64,000 nt of DNA from Antedon mediterranea (taxonomy: Eukaryota; Echinodermata; Crinoidea; Comatulida; Antedonidae): the NCBI RefSeq assembly GCF_964355755.1, contig NC_092680.1, positions 9,895,001 through 9,959,000 on the forward strand. Direction: 5' to 3'. Shown here one piece after another: positions 45,032 through 61,149 of this stretch. The translations under genes and the position numbers were made by a program. Position 1 is the first letter of the stretch, and each line of letters starts with the position of its first letter. The notes below the pieces were generated by a model. That model was not told the DNA's origin and ran no database searches. It saw only the letters and a program-made list of their open reading frames with translations.

Positions 45032-48000
45032 CTACTTAGCATGCTTTGCCCTACAGTTCAAGTACTCTTTGACATCATGGTATGAGCCCATCACGACAGG
45101 GCAACGATCATGAATACCCTTTGGCACTAAGTCAAGTATTCTAGTCTCTCCTGTTGTTGCCATTCCACCAGCCTGTTCCACTAAAAATGCCATAGGGTTG
45201 CTTTCATATTGAAGACGAAGCTGTAAGATATAGTGAATGGTATACTTTATTGCTTTTTTAAAATGAATCATTGTACTGTACTAAACTTCAGCAAATTTCT
45301 TTTCTCTGTATAAATATTTGTAACAAGAAATCATAATAACCTTTCCACTCGGAGTCTTTGATGTGCTAGGGTACAAAAATATTCCACCGTATTTGATGGT
45401 CCTGTGCATGTCTGCCACCATGGATCCAATGTAGCGAGCTCCATAGGGTGTCTTGCCATCATCTGGAAACTTCTTACTGTGAATGTATTCCTTAGTTGCA
45501 TCGTCCCAGTATTGAGCATAACCTTCATTTATGCTAAAAATTTTACCTCTAGTTTTCATCATTATGCTGCGGTCTGTGAGAACAAACTCACCAATAGCCT
45601 GCAAAAATAATTACTTGTTTTGAAAAGATAATTGACCTTGTTTTGCAAACCATATTTTCTTTCTTTTTACTTTCTTCATTAAACTGAAATTCAGCTTAAT
45701 ATTTCTAAAATAAAAAATGTTGGCACACATAGTGTGTCATACAGGTCTCTAAACTTAGTTCTATTGGCGCAAAAAAAAGAAACTAGAGTCTACACATTTA
45801 GGTTAAAACATTCGAGCATAGCCTTTTATGTGAAGTAGGAGACGTAATATCAAATATAAAAGAGCACATTTTTAATAAATTAAGCAAAATAAAAATGAAA
45901 TCACATAATAGGTCAAAAACATGCTTTTAATAAAAAGCTCTGTCTACACTATCAAACTTTATGTTTATCAAATGTGATTTGCCCATATATGGACATGATG
46001 TCATATCAGTACCATATTTAGAAATATCACTACCATATTTAGAAATATCACTACCATATTAGAAATATCACTACCATATTTGGGCACATCACACTTGTTT
46101 TGTCAAACTAGTAGTTTGATAGTGTAGACAGAGCTTTAGGTAACCTTCTATATAATTAATTCAAAGTTAGGGCTTAAATATCTCGATGACCTACTGGGTC
46201 GAGCATAAACTCATTAACACCACATCCAGTTGAGATAACCATTGCAGTGGCGCTTCCAAATAAGGCATACCCTGCTGCGACCATCTTGCTGCCTGGTTGT
46301 AGACAATCAGCCTCAGTTGCATTTCCTGTGTGCTCCTGTGGATATTATTTTTTATTACACAATTAAATTTTAAATATATAATTCTGTATTTTCAAATAAT
46401 GGTGCTGGAAAGGTTTGCACCACAGTGAGGCATGTACAAACTAACGGAAGACAGTAAGTATACTATTTTGAAACAAACTTGATATAAATTTTCCATGGTA
46501 AATCTGTACTATCGCTGTTTTTTCCCATGCATTGTAAAATTCAAAATAAAAACAGGTTCCAATGTGACAGTACCCATCAAAATTCCTTAAAATCATACCA
46601 AAATATTTCAAGGTAATTCTAAATTACATAATTTGCTTTACAAGTTAGCAAACCTCACCTTTTTCCAGATTCCAAATATAGAACCAATTGACACTAAACA
46701 GTCTATATTTGAAGATCCATCGAGGGGGTCAAAAGTTACGATATATTTGCCAGCTTTATCTACATCAACCAGAATAACATTTTCATTTTCTTCAGAAACC
46801 AGAGCACAGGCAGTGAATGACGATTTTATCATGTTAATAAAAACATCATTAGCCAGTACATCTAATTTCTTTTGTTCATCACCAGTTGTGTTCTGGGAGC
46901 CTGCAATGCCATACCTGATAGAAGTGAAAAAATGGTCTGAATTAAAAGTAGTAAAATAAAAATCATTAAAAATAAATTGAAATAATTTAAAAATGATACG
47001 TTAAACTTTAAATGCGCAATCACTTACTTACCCCTTCAATCATTTACAACTGAAATTAATTCACCACAAGAGAAACTTACCAACAGTTTTACACAGACTC
47101 ACACAATGACCAACTTAAAGCCTGTTTTCCATTCAGCTTATGCGCATATTTCCATCTTCTATTTATAAACTTTTGTTATTTTGTTATAATATTTCTTGCA
47201 ATGCGAAAATTGTGCAGAGCTCACGCGAATCAAACAACAGATACGGTCAGTCTAATTACCGAAAACAACCGAAAACAACCATAAACAACCAAAAACAACC
47301 GAAAACAAACCGAAAACAAAATAAAATAATCTAAATACCGAAAACAAATTTTGTATAATATTTTTTTTAATGTCGCCCTCTATTGATGGGTGTTTCTAAA
47401 GACCATAACAGAGAGAAAACCGCGCGCGGAAAAGCCAAGGAAGACCCTACGAAATGGTAGTGTGCACAAAATACAACTAAAAGTCGTACAATCAATCAAT
47501 GATAACTTTGCATTTACTTACAGAATCTATAAAAATATTATAATTTTAGTCTTTCGATTTTTGATCCAGAAACGAACGCATTTACTCCTCACAATAATTG
47601 TGAATCACGTTAATCCATAGAAAGTAAATTGACTATGGTTAATCATGATCAATTTAATTATAGATTTTCAAAGATAATAATACAAAAATGATATTTTTAA
47701 GAATATTGATATTAGAGACTATAAAGTATACTTAAAACCAGCTCACGATAAAGGATTCACAATATAATCTATTCAGTAAAATTACCGTAGTCGAGTAAAT
47801 AACGTTTTTATCCTTAATCACTTAAGTGACGAAAACCGGGGACGAAAACGCAAAGTTAGGTAAAATCATGCTTTGTTTTGAAAAGACTAAAAACGAAATG
47901 TGTTTTGTAAGTTGATGTAGTCTACGGTGTATTTCATTGAATTTGTACGATTTTGAGTTGTATTTTAATTGTGCACACTACCATTTTGTAGGGTCTTCCT

Positions 48001-48964
48001 TGGCTTTTGCGCGCGCGGTTTTCTCTCTCTATGATGGTCGGTCTTAGCTTTAGAAACACCCATCAATAGAGGGCGACATTAACAAAAATATTATACAAAT
48101 TTGTTTTCGGTATTTAGATTTTTTTATCTTGTTTTTGGTTTGTTTTCGGTTTATTTTCGGTTGTTTGTGGTTGTTTTCGGTTATTTTCGGTTGTTTTCGG
48201 TTATTTTCGGTTGTTTTCGGTAATTAGACTGACCCAACAGATACACAACCGAAATGAAAATTGCAGTTGAAAATACCAACAATTTTTTTCTCTGTGACAT
48301 GTTTGATTCATGTGACTATACTGTAATCCTTGATAGATTTGACACTGTCAAAGTATATAAATTGTTTCTACACAACACTGTAAAAAAGAATCATAAACAG
48401 CAAACCAAACAAGAAAATGCAAGTCATGATGATTTATACCAGGCATACCAAAACCAGGATATAAAATTGTTATGATGAACTCCTAATGAAAAACTCTACA
48501 ACGACTACTGTACCTCTATAATGCAGTGTATATTACACATATTTATGAACAGAAGCCGATTTTAGAACTTTCAAATCTCTTTTGATTGTCCATTGAAACG
48601 AAAAGGGCCCGAAGTGGGTGTGTCAAATATTTTGGTTTAAAAATAAAAATGAACTCTGTATGATGTACTCAAATAATATAATGTATGTGGACAATAATAC
48701 TATAATTAGTATAGTATAGTTCACATATATTCAAACAATAACAAATAATTAAAAAAATATATAAACTAGATAGGTGTAGGCTTAGGCCTTGGCCTAGCAT
48801 AGAACTTACAACTTGGCCATCCCTGCCTTCCTTACAGCTGAGGACACAGCCTTCACAGCCGTACAGATGGCATTCAAGAGTTGGGTCATTTCACCTGTTG
48901 CACCATCACAACGACCCTGCTCCTCAAGCATAAAACGGGTTAAAGTCATAAAATCTGTCTCCAT
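45032..48964 (-). CDS. FBP1: Fructose-1,6-bisphosphatase, five coding exons, complete
   Basis: The enzyme hydrolyses fructose 1,6-bisphosphate to fructose 6-phosphate in cytosolic gluconeogenesis. Coding exons on minus: 48810-48964, 46659-46914, 46195-46335, 45341-45598 and 45032-45220. All have GT-AG borders and matching phases and total 332 codons plus stop, close to the usual 337-338. An in-frame TAA lies seven codons before the start. Exon 1 carries the AMP-site segment [19 protein letters not shown]. Exon 2 holds SEE and the metal-binding [12 protein letters not shown]. Exon 4 has [16 protein letters not shown] and GGIFLYP...GK, and exon 5 [20 protein letters not shown]. All key residues I can check are kept. 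Introns 1 and 3 carry a MULE-like element and a MITE. Whether the gene corresponds to vertebrate FBP1 or to the ancestor of FBP1 and FBP2 cannot be told. Confidence 0.95.
45934..46137. mobile_element. MITE with 25-bp inverted ends in an FBPase intron
   Basis: AAAGCTCTGTCTACACTATC and AAACT at the left are perfectly inverted at the right end (46113-46137). TA borders are present. Inside, ACCATATTTAGAAATATCAC is repeated in tandem. The element at 34155-34792 is a diverged relative. Confidence 0.85.
47245..48234. mobile_element. MULE-like or foldback element, 990 bp, in FBPase intron 1
   Basis: The ends are GGTCAGTCTAATTACCGAAA and its inverse. Inverted arms of about 250 bases include CCGAAAACAACC tandem repeats and a segment with CGCGCGCGG. 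The identical 10-mer CAACAGATAC flanks both ends (47235-47244, 48235-48244). Ten-base duplications with long inverted ends point to Mutator-like or foldback transposition. No transposase is encoded. Confidence 0.85.
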
Positions 48965-49829
48965 ATTGATGCAAGATAATGAGATTTACAATACGCGAGT
49001 TGCCAGCAGTACTTTCGAAATTACAACAAGCAATGAGACTGCAAAAACCCAGTCAGTGGTGGTTCCGGTTTGTAGATCTTTTTGTTGTTATTGTTTTGTA
49101 CACACACGTACGACGTGCAGCACCACCAAGAATGGACTAAATTTTTGTATTATTTAATAATACCGCCTGGTTTAAAAGTCTATCGAAAGTAAGCTTCTCA
49201 TGGTGGCGTACTCTATCGCTCTTTTTCTCTTGATAATCCAAGATGGTAATTAATTGTTACAACTCCTTGTATATTATCGTTTAAAATCTCAGTTGTTATA
49301 AACCATCTACCTTAATATTAATGCTTATAGGCTTTATTTATAATACAACTATTTAAAAATAAAGTTTTTTAAATATTTGAAAATAAAATAAAGCATATAG
49401 AGAATCAATATATTCTAGGCCTTTAGGCTTGGTTCCTAAATGTATTGTATAGTACCATAACGCCACTCTACGGCTCTCTGATTACTACTAGCCTAGGCCT
49501 AGTAGTAATGTGTGCGTTAGTAGCCGATGTACAGTAAAGTAGGCGAGTAGTAGTAGTACTCTCTCTGCTCTGCTGTTGTTTGTAGGTAAGAATACAATAA
49601 ATAGGTAGGCCCAGTCTTTACTGGAATAATCTGCTACTAGGCCTAGGCTAGGGACTGGCATGTATTTTTCAATTTATCTTTCTGCATTTGAATAGTAGCG
49701 ACCGCAATTTGCTACCGCGCATCGTTTCTGCGCATCAATATACTCGGTTCAGTTCGCTGTGCAAAATCTTGGTTTTAGTTGACGCCGCCAGCGGTTGTTT
49801 ACCTTGTACCGTTCAAACGGTTTTTATGG

Positions 49830-50870
49830 TGCATTGTGGGTGTATATGTCACCTTTTTAATCGTTTACCTTCGCCATCTTTTTTTTCCGATCGGTTTAAA
49901 AAAAAAATTATCAAGATCCGTTTATTATAAGCAAAGTTATTGATTTCAGAATAGGTAAGTAATATTGAGTGATAAAAAAATGATTTTTAACCTAATTTTT
50001 CGAATATAACGGTTATAGACCCATTAAAAACAATATGAAAAACGGAAAGAACAGGTTGTCTTTGACTTGAATGCAATAATTTCAAGCAGATTAAATGCGA
50101 CGCTTCCCGACGCCAACGACTTTCTTAGGCCAAGTCTAGGTCATTTGAAGGTCACTTGGCCTAGCTTTTTGTTAATCAATAAAACCATAATAAAATCATT
50201 TAGTATATTAATAAATAATGTTTGTTGACATTGTAAATTTAATTGTTGATGTATATTTAATGTTTTCTAGAATTTTGAGTTATTTAAATACCGTAAATTA
50301 AATAATATTACTGTATTGATATTTTTAATTACAGAGGGTGTTAGCCTAGTTGTTAACACCACCGTGTGCAGTCCCTTGATTATTAAGTTTGCTGTTCTAT
50401 CTGGTAGGTTTACTCCTTCTATTATATACTGTTTTTTGTTAATTATATGTTTTGTTGATTATTTGTTGTTTTTATTGTTCAATATTGTCTTCTAATGAAA
50501 ATATTTTATTTTAACGTTAATTTTGTTATTTATATATAAAATTATTAATATCGATATTAATTGTTTTTTTTTATTTTTCTAATTTCAGATTCAATATAAA
50601 TACCCGCACCAGTTACCAATCTGATATTTTAACCAATAAGAAATATATAAATTCCACAAATCATAGTTTAATTAGTAGTTTATCATACTATATAGTATAA
50701 TTTAATTATGAAAATGAATTTGAGCTATACTAATCAAGACAAACATAAGAATATTACATATAAACCATGTATAAACACACATTTATTAAAATCTGCTATA
50801 CTGTAGACTACATTAACTCGCTTACTTTTAAATAAATGTGTTGCAAACAAAAAATAAATGAATGTATTTT
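49830..50870 (+). ncRNA. Possible spliced non-coding transcript between FBPase and RPS15
   Basis: A donor AATAG|GTAAGT (49953/49954) follows a GCCATCTTTTTTTTCCG segment. A possible second exon (about 50337-50404) has acceptor ATTACAG and donor CTG|GTAGGT. A possible third exon opens after TTTCAG (50588) and runs to AATAAA signals at about 50830-50860. No long reading frame joins these. The proposal rests on splice-like signals only. Confidence 0.25.
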
Positions 50871-50999
50871 TTGTATTACTGTTGACTGCTTTGGTTTTAT
50901 TACTGCTGGTGATTTGATGATGTGTTGAAGATGCAGTAAAAATTACGTTTACAATTACGAAAAAACAAAATGATCATTAGTGTTGGACGCCCAATTTTT

Positions 51000-51900
51000 T
51001 GTTTACATTAATTCTGGTTGCCATGGTAACTTATTAGTAACATACACAATCATTTTTTTCTTCAAAAATGTTGTTGTTGAGACTTGGTAAGTACCTACAG
51101 TATTGGTGAAAAAAACAATGAAGAAATTAAGTTTTATATTCTACACTTGTTTACCTTTTTAAAGCAACATCTTTTTGCGCATCATAATATATATTGTATA
51201 TAAATTATTAGTAAACAAATTAATGTTTGTTGCTATGGTAACTGTTCGTCTTAAAAAAGTTAAAAATTATATAGTTTGCTGACAATTAAAACTAAGAGAA
51301 TAACTTTGTTTTTGTATGCAAACACTCCTAAATATCGAGTTAAATCCAATTGTTTATTTTCTTGTTTACATAAATGCTGGTTGCCATGGTAACTTATTTC
51401 TACCACATAATCATATTTGTTTTAATGTGGTTGTTGTCACTTGGTATTAATAGTACCTATTGGTGAAAAAACAAGTTTTATATATATTCTGTACACTTGT
51501 TTACCTTTTTATAGGTTGACATCTTTTTGCGCATCACATTCAAATTATTAGTAAACAAATTAAAGTCTTGTTGCTATGGTAACTTTTCATCTTATGAAAT
51601 TAAAAATTATTTAGTTTGTTGACAATTTATTGAAACTAACATAATAACTTTGTTTTAATAATAAAATATGCTTAAACATTGAGTTAAATCCATTTGTTTA
51701 TTTTCTTGTTTACACAAACTCTGGTTGTCATGGTAACATATTCGCAATGTCGAATATAATAAAAATTTTGCCAAAATGGGGTCGTTGAGACTTGAGGTAC
51801 CTATAGGTGAAAAAACATGAAGAAACTATGTTTCATATAGATTTTACATTTGTTTAAAGTTGTTTACCTTTTTATGAATATTTAATTAGCTTGATAACTA
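51000..51900. repeat. About 355-bp tandem repeat carrying five RFX X-box-like motifs
   Basis: About two and a half units start near 51000, 51362 and 51710 with TTGTTTACA.AA..CTGGTTG. They contain GTTGCCATGGTAAC (51017, 51380), GTTGCTATGGTAAC (51229, 51570) and GTTGTCATGGTAAC (51724). These match the palindromic X-box bound by RFX factors. The array lies 1.4-2.3 kb upstream of the first visible RPS15 exon. Function is not shown. The flanks 49000-49800 and 51900-53300 show no other supported feature. Confidence 0.6.
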
Positions 51901-53333
51901 CCTGTATATACATCTGTTTTGACCAATATTCCTCATATATAAGATTAACGAAAAATCATGATTTTTCAAATTTTCAAATTGCGATAACTCTGGAACCCAA
52001 TGTCCAAATTGACTAAGGGAGGTGGCAAATAAAAGCTATAATCCTACCCTTTCTTACTATGCTAAAATAAAGTGAATTCAATGCCTTTAAATTTTTCATG
52101 AAATGTTGCTATGAATAGTGTTCAGTTTGAAAGAGTATATAATCGTAAGCATTTTAAACTTTAAATCAACAAAATTGATTGAGTATTTCGAAAGTTATGA
52201 ATAAAATAAGGTGTAAAAATTTGGCACCATCACTATCCTTTGTTTACATAGGAATCCCCACCCCGCGTTTGTGACCTTGTACACAAAATAGTCACTGGGT
52301 GAAAATACTACTAAAACACATATAAATACATTTTATGAACATATTTTTAATTAGAAAGTTGATGGTGACAAATATATATTTGCATAGTACCACATTTTGT
52401 TTGGAAATTGTGTCAAAATCACAAAAATAAGATAGAAAGTACTTATTTTATGTTTACCCTCTCCCCGGACTGCGCGAATGTCCCGGAGGAATACCCCCAC
52501 CTCAGCCAGGCTGTGTGATGACGTCATCAGACACTTCGCGGCCTAGAATTGCTTACTCACCTAGCATCAGGTGATTAAAAACCTTTTGTGATCCAATATA
52601 GGTGATATTTATGTAAAACCAAAGGTGTACACTGTTAAAATATAAATATATCTAAAATATATAAGCAAAATCCCAAAATATTAGGCATGTTTTCGATTTT
52701 TTCTGATTTTACTAACATTTCGAGCCCAAAATAAAATGTCATCGCGAAGACATGTGGGCAAAGGAATTTCAAATTTTTCATCGGAATTTTCCGGAAAAGA
52801 TCGTACAGTCATTCGTTTTTTCTGAATAGCCAATCAGAGTTCGTAAATTCATGCGCAAGTTGACCCCTTTTTAACAGGTTAAGGGTCACACTTGTCTATT
52901 CCCTAAAGATGTCTGCTGCCCTCTAGCGGTTTTGCTAGTCGCTACCTAGGCCTATTATAAGTGTAGTAGCCGGCCCTAGTTAGGCCTAACCCTATCCTGT
53001 TTTATTTTGTTGGGCTGAAGGTTTTTTTTTAACATAGCTTTTAAATGGTAATTACAAAATTGTCATTATTTCTAAATCAGTTGCACTGTGACTATTTTTG
53101 TCGAGTAGGTTATTAAATATGATGTGTTTACTTTTAGTTTACTTATTTACTGTATTTATCAGCTAGCTGTAGGAATGAGGATGTAATTAATCCTTTTGGT
53201 AGCCTAACATTCTCTGAATTTCCACTGATGCTGAATAGACAAAAATGGTTAGGGTACTGTCTGTACTGTAGACCAATATAGACTACTGACTGCCTGTCGT
53301 GTATTATTAAGGAATTTACATTTTATTTTTCAG

Positions 53334-54495
<1,162 letters not shown>

Positions 54496-54536
54496 ACATA
54501 CGAAAATGTTATGTATTATACAAATTGTTGTAGAAC

Positions 54537-54542
54537 AATAAA
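54537..54542 (+). terminator. RPS15: Polyadenylation signal of RPS15
   Basis: AATAAA lies 42 bases after the stop codon, typical of the short 3' UTRs of ribosomal protein genes. Confidence 0.6.
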
Positions 54543-54916
54543 AACAAATTAGTAAATTGACATTTGTCTCTGTTCTGTTGAAGTCTTGTAATCCATGCAA
54601 TGCAGAATGTTGTGTTTTGATTATGGGTGAGATACTTGATGATGAGCCCATGAAAGGCTGCATCCACGTCTAGGTGTAACTCAAATCTATACACATCTAG
54701 AAAACATGCTTTCATGTACAGTCAGGGGGGGAAATGGCAAATCCGCACTGTGGTCATGGTACAGAGTTGTCAAAACACATACGGGCAACTACAATCCGGA
54801 CAATTACCCCTAGTGCAACTGATATTCCCCTAGGACAACTACCCCACTAGAACAACAACACCCTCTGAACAACCAAACCTCTAGAATAGTTAATATCATG
54901 ACACCTTAGGCTTTTC

Positions 54917-55275
54917 ATTAAAGACCCATTCCCTAGAATTTGTGACGTTTTGTAAAAATAATGTATATATTACTTTAAAAACATTAAACCAGGTCATTCC
55001 TTGTCTTAAATTATGATAAAAAGAGAGAAACCATGCACTACCAAAGTAGCTCGCGGTAAATGTCCTCCCAGTGACGGTCTTTAGGCCCTACCCAGCTACG
55101 CTTAGTTTTGTAGGCCTAGCTGGTAAACGTCTGTAACATACGAACATCATACGTTAGATAGTCCTAGTCTAACATTGTATAGTTGCAGTATTAATTGTCT
55201 TTCTGTTTTTGCCAGACTCCGTTGATACAAATTGGGGTCTGTCTTTCAATCAATCTTTCAGCCCCTTAATATCGA
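54917..55275. mobile_element. Partial copy of the TTAA-flanked MITE at 62255
   Basis: TTAAAGACCCATTCCCTAG and then TGTGACGTTTTGTAAAAATA match the left part of 62255-62849 in the same orientation, up to the CTCCGTTGATACAAATTGGG region. The right end is missing, so it is truncated. Confidence 0.6.
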
Positions 55276-55809
55276 TAAAATTTGCCTGATTTTGTTCTCT
55301 CTTTTCTTTTCTAAAAAAAATGTTTTACCGTAAAAGCTATGTTATGCAGTTTACATTTTATACGTTTACTGCAAGTCCAGTAATATGGAATATTGGTTTG
55401 GCTGTTACTACTTCATAGGAGAACTTGAATTGATTTTTACTCGGGGTACCAGAGTCTAGGACTTGACTTAGTCATTTTCTCCTCCTCTTCCTCCTCCATC
55501 TGGACACTATTGAGTAAAAAGTGCTATTTTTAAAGTACTACTCCCTTATTCGTTGTAGTATTGAGCTGGGATTTGGCATGAATATACTACAGGCACATGT
55601 CCTCAAAGCTATAGAGCCGGATTTTTTATTTTCAAAACGGATGCAGCCATATGACGTCTCGAAGATGGTACCATATAGCCGTATTTGGTAGGTTATTGAT
55701 GCTTCATTTGCTGTACCCCGAGTAACGCACATTTGTACTTTTTTGTTAATTTGTTTAATTAATAAGCCACAATGTGTGACACACACCACGGCGTTATGTT
55801 GTTATATGC

Positions 55810-55881
55810 GGCTTCTTGGCGTAGTGGTTCTCACGTCTGTTTAACACGCAGAAGGTCCCCGGTTCGAGACCGGGCGAAACC
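55810..55881 (+). tRNA. tRNA-Val-like (anticodon AAC), copy 1
   Basis: A 72-base sequence with B box GGTTCGAGACC, a perfect T stem (CCCGG/CCGGG), an intact anticodon stem and loop TTAACAC, then a T run as terminator. The acceptor stem GGCTTCT/CGAAACC has two mismatches, so it may be decayed or tRNA-derived. Confidence 0.55.
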
Positions 55882-56083
55882 TTTTTTTTTAAACTTTATG
55901 GTGAAAAGTACTGTATACGCAATATGATATACAGTATATCTTTTTTAAATACTTATTTTGTGTAATCGGTAATTATCACTTTTACACATGTATATTTTAC
56001 TTTGTGCTTATTACCATAGGCCTATTTATTTGTAATTTAAATGTATTAAAAAACTTTGTGTAACCCACATTTTTGGTGTAAGA

Positions 56084-56155
56084 GGTTTCGTAGTGTAGTG
56101 GTTATCAAGTCTGCGTAACATGAAGAAGGTCCCCGGTTCGAGCCCTGGCGAAACC
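56084..56155 (+). tRNA. tRNA-Val-like (anticodon AAC), copy 2
   Basis: The acceptor stem GGTTTCG/CGAAACC is perfect and TAGTGTAGTGG gives a standard D-arm start. The anticodon stem and T stem have one mismatch each (loop GTAACAT; CCCGG/CCTGG). A TTTTT run follows. Together with copy 1, each is damaged at different places. Confidence 0.55.
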
Positions 56156-57570
56156 TATTTTTCTTAAACTTATGGTGAAATATACTGTATACGTAATATG
56201 ATATACCGGTAGAGTATATCTCGTTTTATTACTTGGGGTACCTGAGTCTAGGACTCTCTCATCTTTTCCTCTTCTTCTTCCATCCGGACACTATTGAGTA
56301 AAAAGGGCGACTTATAAAGTACTACTCTTTCCTTATTCGTTGTTGTATTGAGCTGGGATTTGGCATGAATATACTACAGGGGCATGTCCTCAAATCTATA
56401 GATTTTTTAATTTCAAACCGGATGCAGTCATATCACGTCTCGAAGATGGTATTTGGTAGTGAGGTTATTGATGTGTATGTGCGACGTTACATCCGGTCTT
56501 ATGACGTCATTACAGCTTGTTTTTTTTACATTTCTCCCCACTCTCAATTATAATACCCATGATGTGTTTATGTCTAACTTAAACATTTATACTCATTTTA
56601 TTTTATTCCAATTCATATTCTACGGCAAAGAACCTCCTCATTTTACTTTAGATTTTAAAAAGCCTACACTATTAATTGATTACATTATACTATTTGAAAA
56701 TAAATCTCTCTCATTTGACATAAATTGCTTAGTCTTCCTATTATGAAAACATAGCTAACTGTGCTAATTGAGGAAATCATTTTTATTGTTTAACCTAGAT
56801 ATTTTTAAAAATAAATATCGCTAGAGTTATTACAAAATAACTACAAATCTTAGATACATACGTCGATATAAGACCAGGAGAATATTTTAATAATTTTTTA
56901 AAGAATATAAATATTGTAAAATGTATAGTGTGGTACACCGCACATGTAGTCCAACCTCACATAATTTGATTTACAATACAATTGGCACCAAAAGAAGAAG
57001 CCTATTAATTTGGTTACCAATCGTAGTTGTCCTAAGGGGTAGTTGTCCTAGTGGGTAGCTGTCCTAGTGGGTAGCTAGAGGGTATTTGTCCTAGGGGAAT
57101 GAATACATAAATGAACAAAAACAGTAAAAGCCATTTTACACATACAGCATTATTTTATTTTCTATGTTGACATGAATATTCAACACAAAATATGTTTTGA
57201 TTTATTTAAAATCAATTTTATTATATACAATAGGCTGCTGGATGATGACAATTTTTAGTTTTTCTGAGATACAATAAATTGTTATTCTTTTTAAAACAAA
57301 ACAACACTCGATTCACAGCGGAAATACTTTATTTTATAGCGAACACCTTACCATCACATTAGTAGATTAATTAAACTGCAATTATAAGACCACTAAGAAA
57401 TGTTGCCATGTACCTGTAGAGACCGCATCTTTAATAATATCTCATGTATTGTTCATACTAAAAAGTTATTCATAATACTACATAGAAGTATGCATGATAC
57501 AAAATATTCCTTAATTAATAACTGCAAATTGATATTGTTTTTTTTTTGTGCGCGTTTGTCTCTAAAATTT

Positions 57571-59726
<2,156 letters not shown>

Positions 59727-59979
59727 CTTTGAAGAATAAATGACAAATTATTGTTAAAATTCATATACAATATTTTGCAACTGTAGGACTAGGTATTTAA
59801 ATTCAAAGCAATATTTATTATTTGCGTTTAATAATATTAGGCAAATGTATGGGATGCAGTCAAGTCACCCCATTGCAAAGTCGCCTCAATACAAAGTCAT
59901 AAATCAAAATAGTTTTAAATTTAAATATCATAATTTAATATTCATAATGCGTGCATTTGTCTTTATCTGCATTTAACTT

Positions 59980-60480
59980 GATGCAGCTTCATATTTTAAT
60001 GAATAAAATGTCTGAATGGAAGGTTAATCCTTTCCTTGCTTTGTGGGTTGGTGATTTTCTTACAAATCGGTTACAATATGTAATGTTAAAGTTGGTAAAT
60101 TTATCTCAGAAATGAGAAAGATCAACACTGGTGCACCCCAAGGGTGTTGTCTGTTCCCGAGTATTTACAATATATACTAGCGAATGTCGATCCTCATGTA
60201 GCATGTGCCATATAATTAAATACGCAGATGACATGATACTAATTCATCTGTTGAAAGATATTGACGATCATGTGTATAAGGCTGAATATGTTAAATTAAT
60301 GTCATGGTGCAATGACAATTGCCTTAAGATAAATCTAAAAAAAACTAAAGAATCCTATGAGATTTTAGGAAAAAAAAAAGTTATCTGATAGTTAATGATC
60401 AGACAATTGAACCTGTTCATGAAACCAAATATCTTGGTACACATATTGATGATCAACTCAGCTTTGAATAAAATATGGTC
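59980..60480 (+). mobile_element. Rex1/Babar-like non-LTR reverse transcriptase fragment
   Basis: The plus reading contains GDFLTNRLQYVML, INTGAPQGCCLSPVLF-like text that needs a frame change, YTSECRSS, HIIKYADDMILIHLL with the catalytic YADD, LMSWCNDNCLKINLKKTKE, then NDQTIEPVHETKYLGTHIDD. The wording YTS.CRSS and SWC..N.L..N..KTKE is typical of Rex1-type elements. It has stops and frameshifts and is inactive. Confidence 0.7.
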
Positions 60481-61149
60481 CTAAGTAAATTAAGTAAAAT
60501 TTTAGAAGATAAGAAACATCCATTACATATGAGATTTTATAAAAACATATCAGGCCAGGTACGGGCTCCTAGAGCTGATACGTCAAGAAAAAAAAAACTG
60601 TCATTTATTTATTTATTTATTTGGAATTACACCTTTAGATCGGTGGCACACTTAGCACAAAGGTGCATCCTTCACAATATAAAATATATCAATTAACAGA
60701 AAAGTAAAAAAAGGCAAAAGCAACTATCAACCCCTATCCTACCCCCCCCCCCCCCAATTTACATCCATCGATACATACAGTAGATCATTACTTTACACAA
60801 TGAATACAAAACAAGATATAGTAAAAGTGTATAAAATAAAATAAAATCAACTGATAAACACAGCTTATTACGAACCCCCCCCCCCCCAGCTTTTTTTTTC
60901 AATTTACTTAATGTAGCATTTGTACCAAATTCCACTCATATTTTTAAATAGCGCAAATGCAATACAACACAAAGTAAACGAAGAGGTCGGAAGATACCAT
61001 CAGTACTTGATAGAGTTGAACAACAAAGTCAACTTACTAGATGCAACTTCATTGGAGCCTGCTTCAACAGAAATTTATAATTCCCAGCAATGTTTTAACT
61101 GTATATGAACTGTTTTATAAGTTGTTATGTGACTGTGCAATTTGGTAGT

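Larger units (their letters stand above)
55440..56470. repeat. Tandem duplication of about 790 bp containing tRNA-Val-like copies
   Basis: The sequence at 55440-55690 (GGGGTACC.GAGTCTAGGACT, GGACACTATTGAGTAAAAAG, TTGAGCTGGGATTTGGCATG) recurs at 56236-56465. The tRNA-like copies stand 274 bases apart, each followed by ACTGTATACG.AATATGATAT. The order suggests duplication of a segment plus its tRNA. Confidence 0.7.

Noticed and set aside
49688-49930. 80-residue plus frame near the FBPase 5' side
   Set aside because: It has no homology that I recognise, no splice support and a composition like the surrounding non-coding DNA.
60740-60890. Poly(C) runs as part of a hAT-like end
   Set aside because: No CAGTGGC end or 8-bp duplication could be found beside them.
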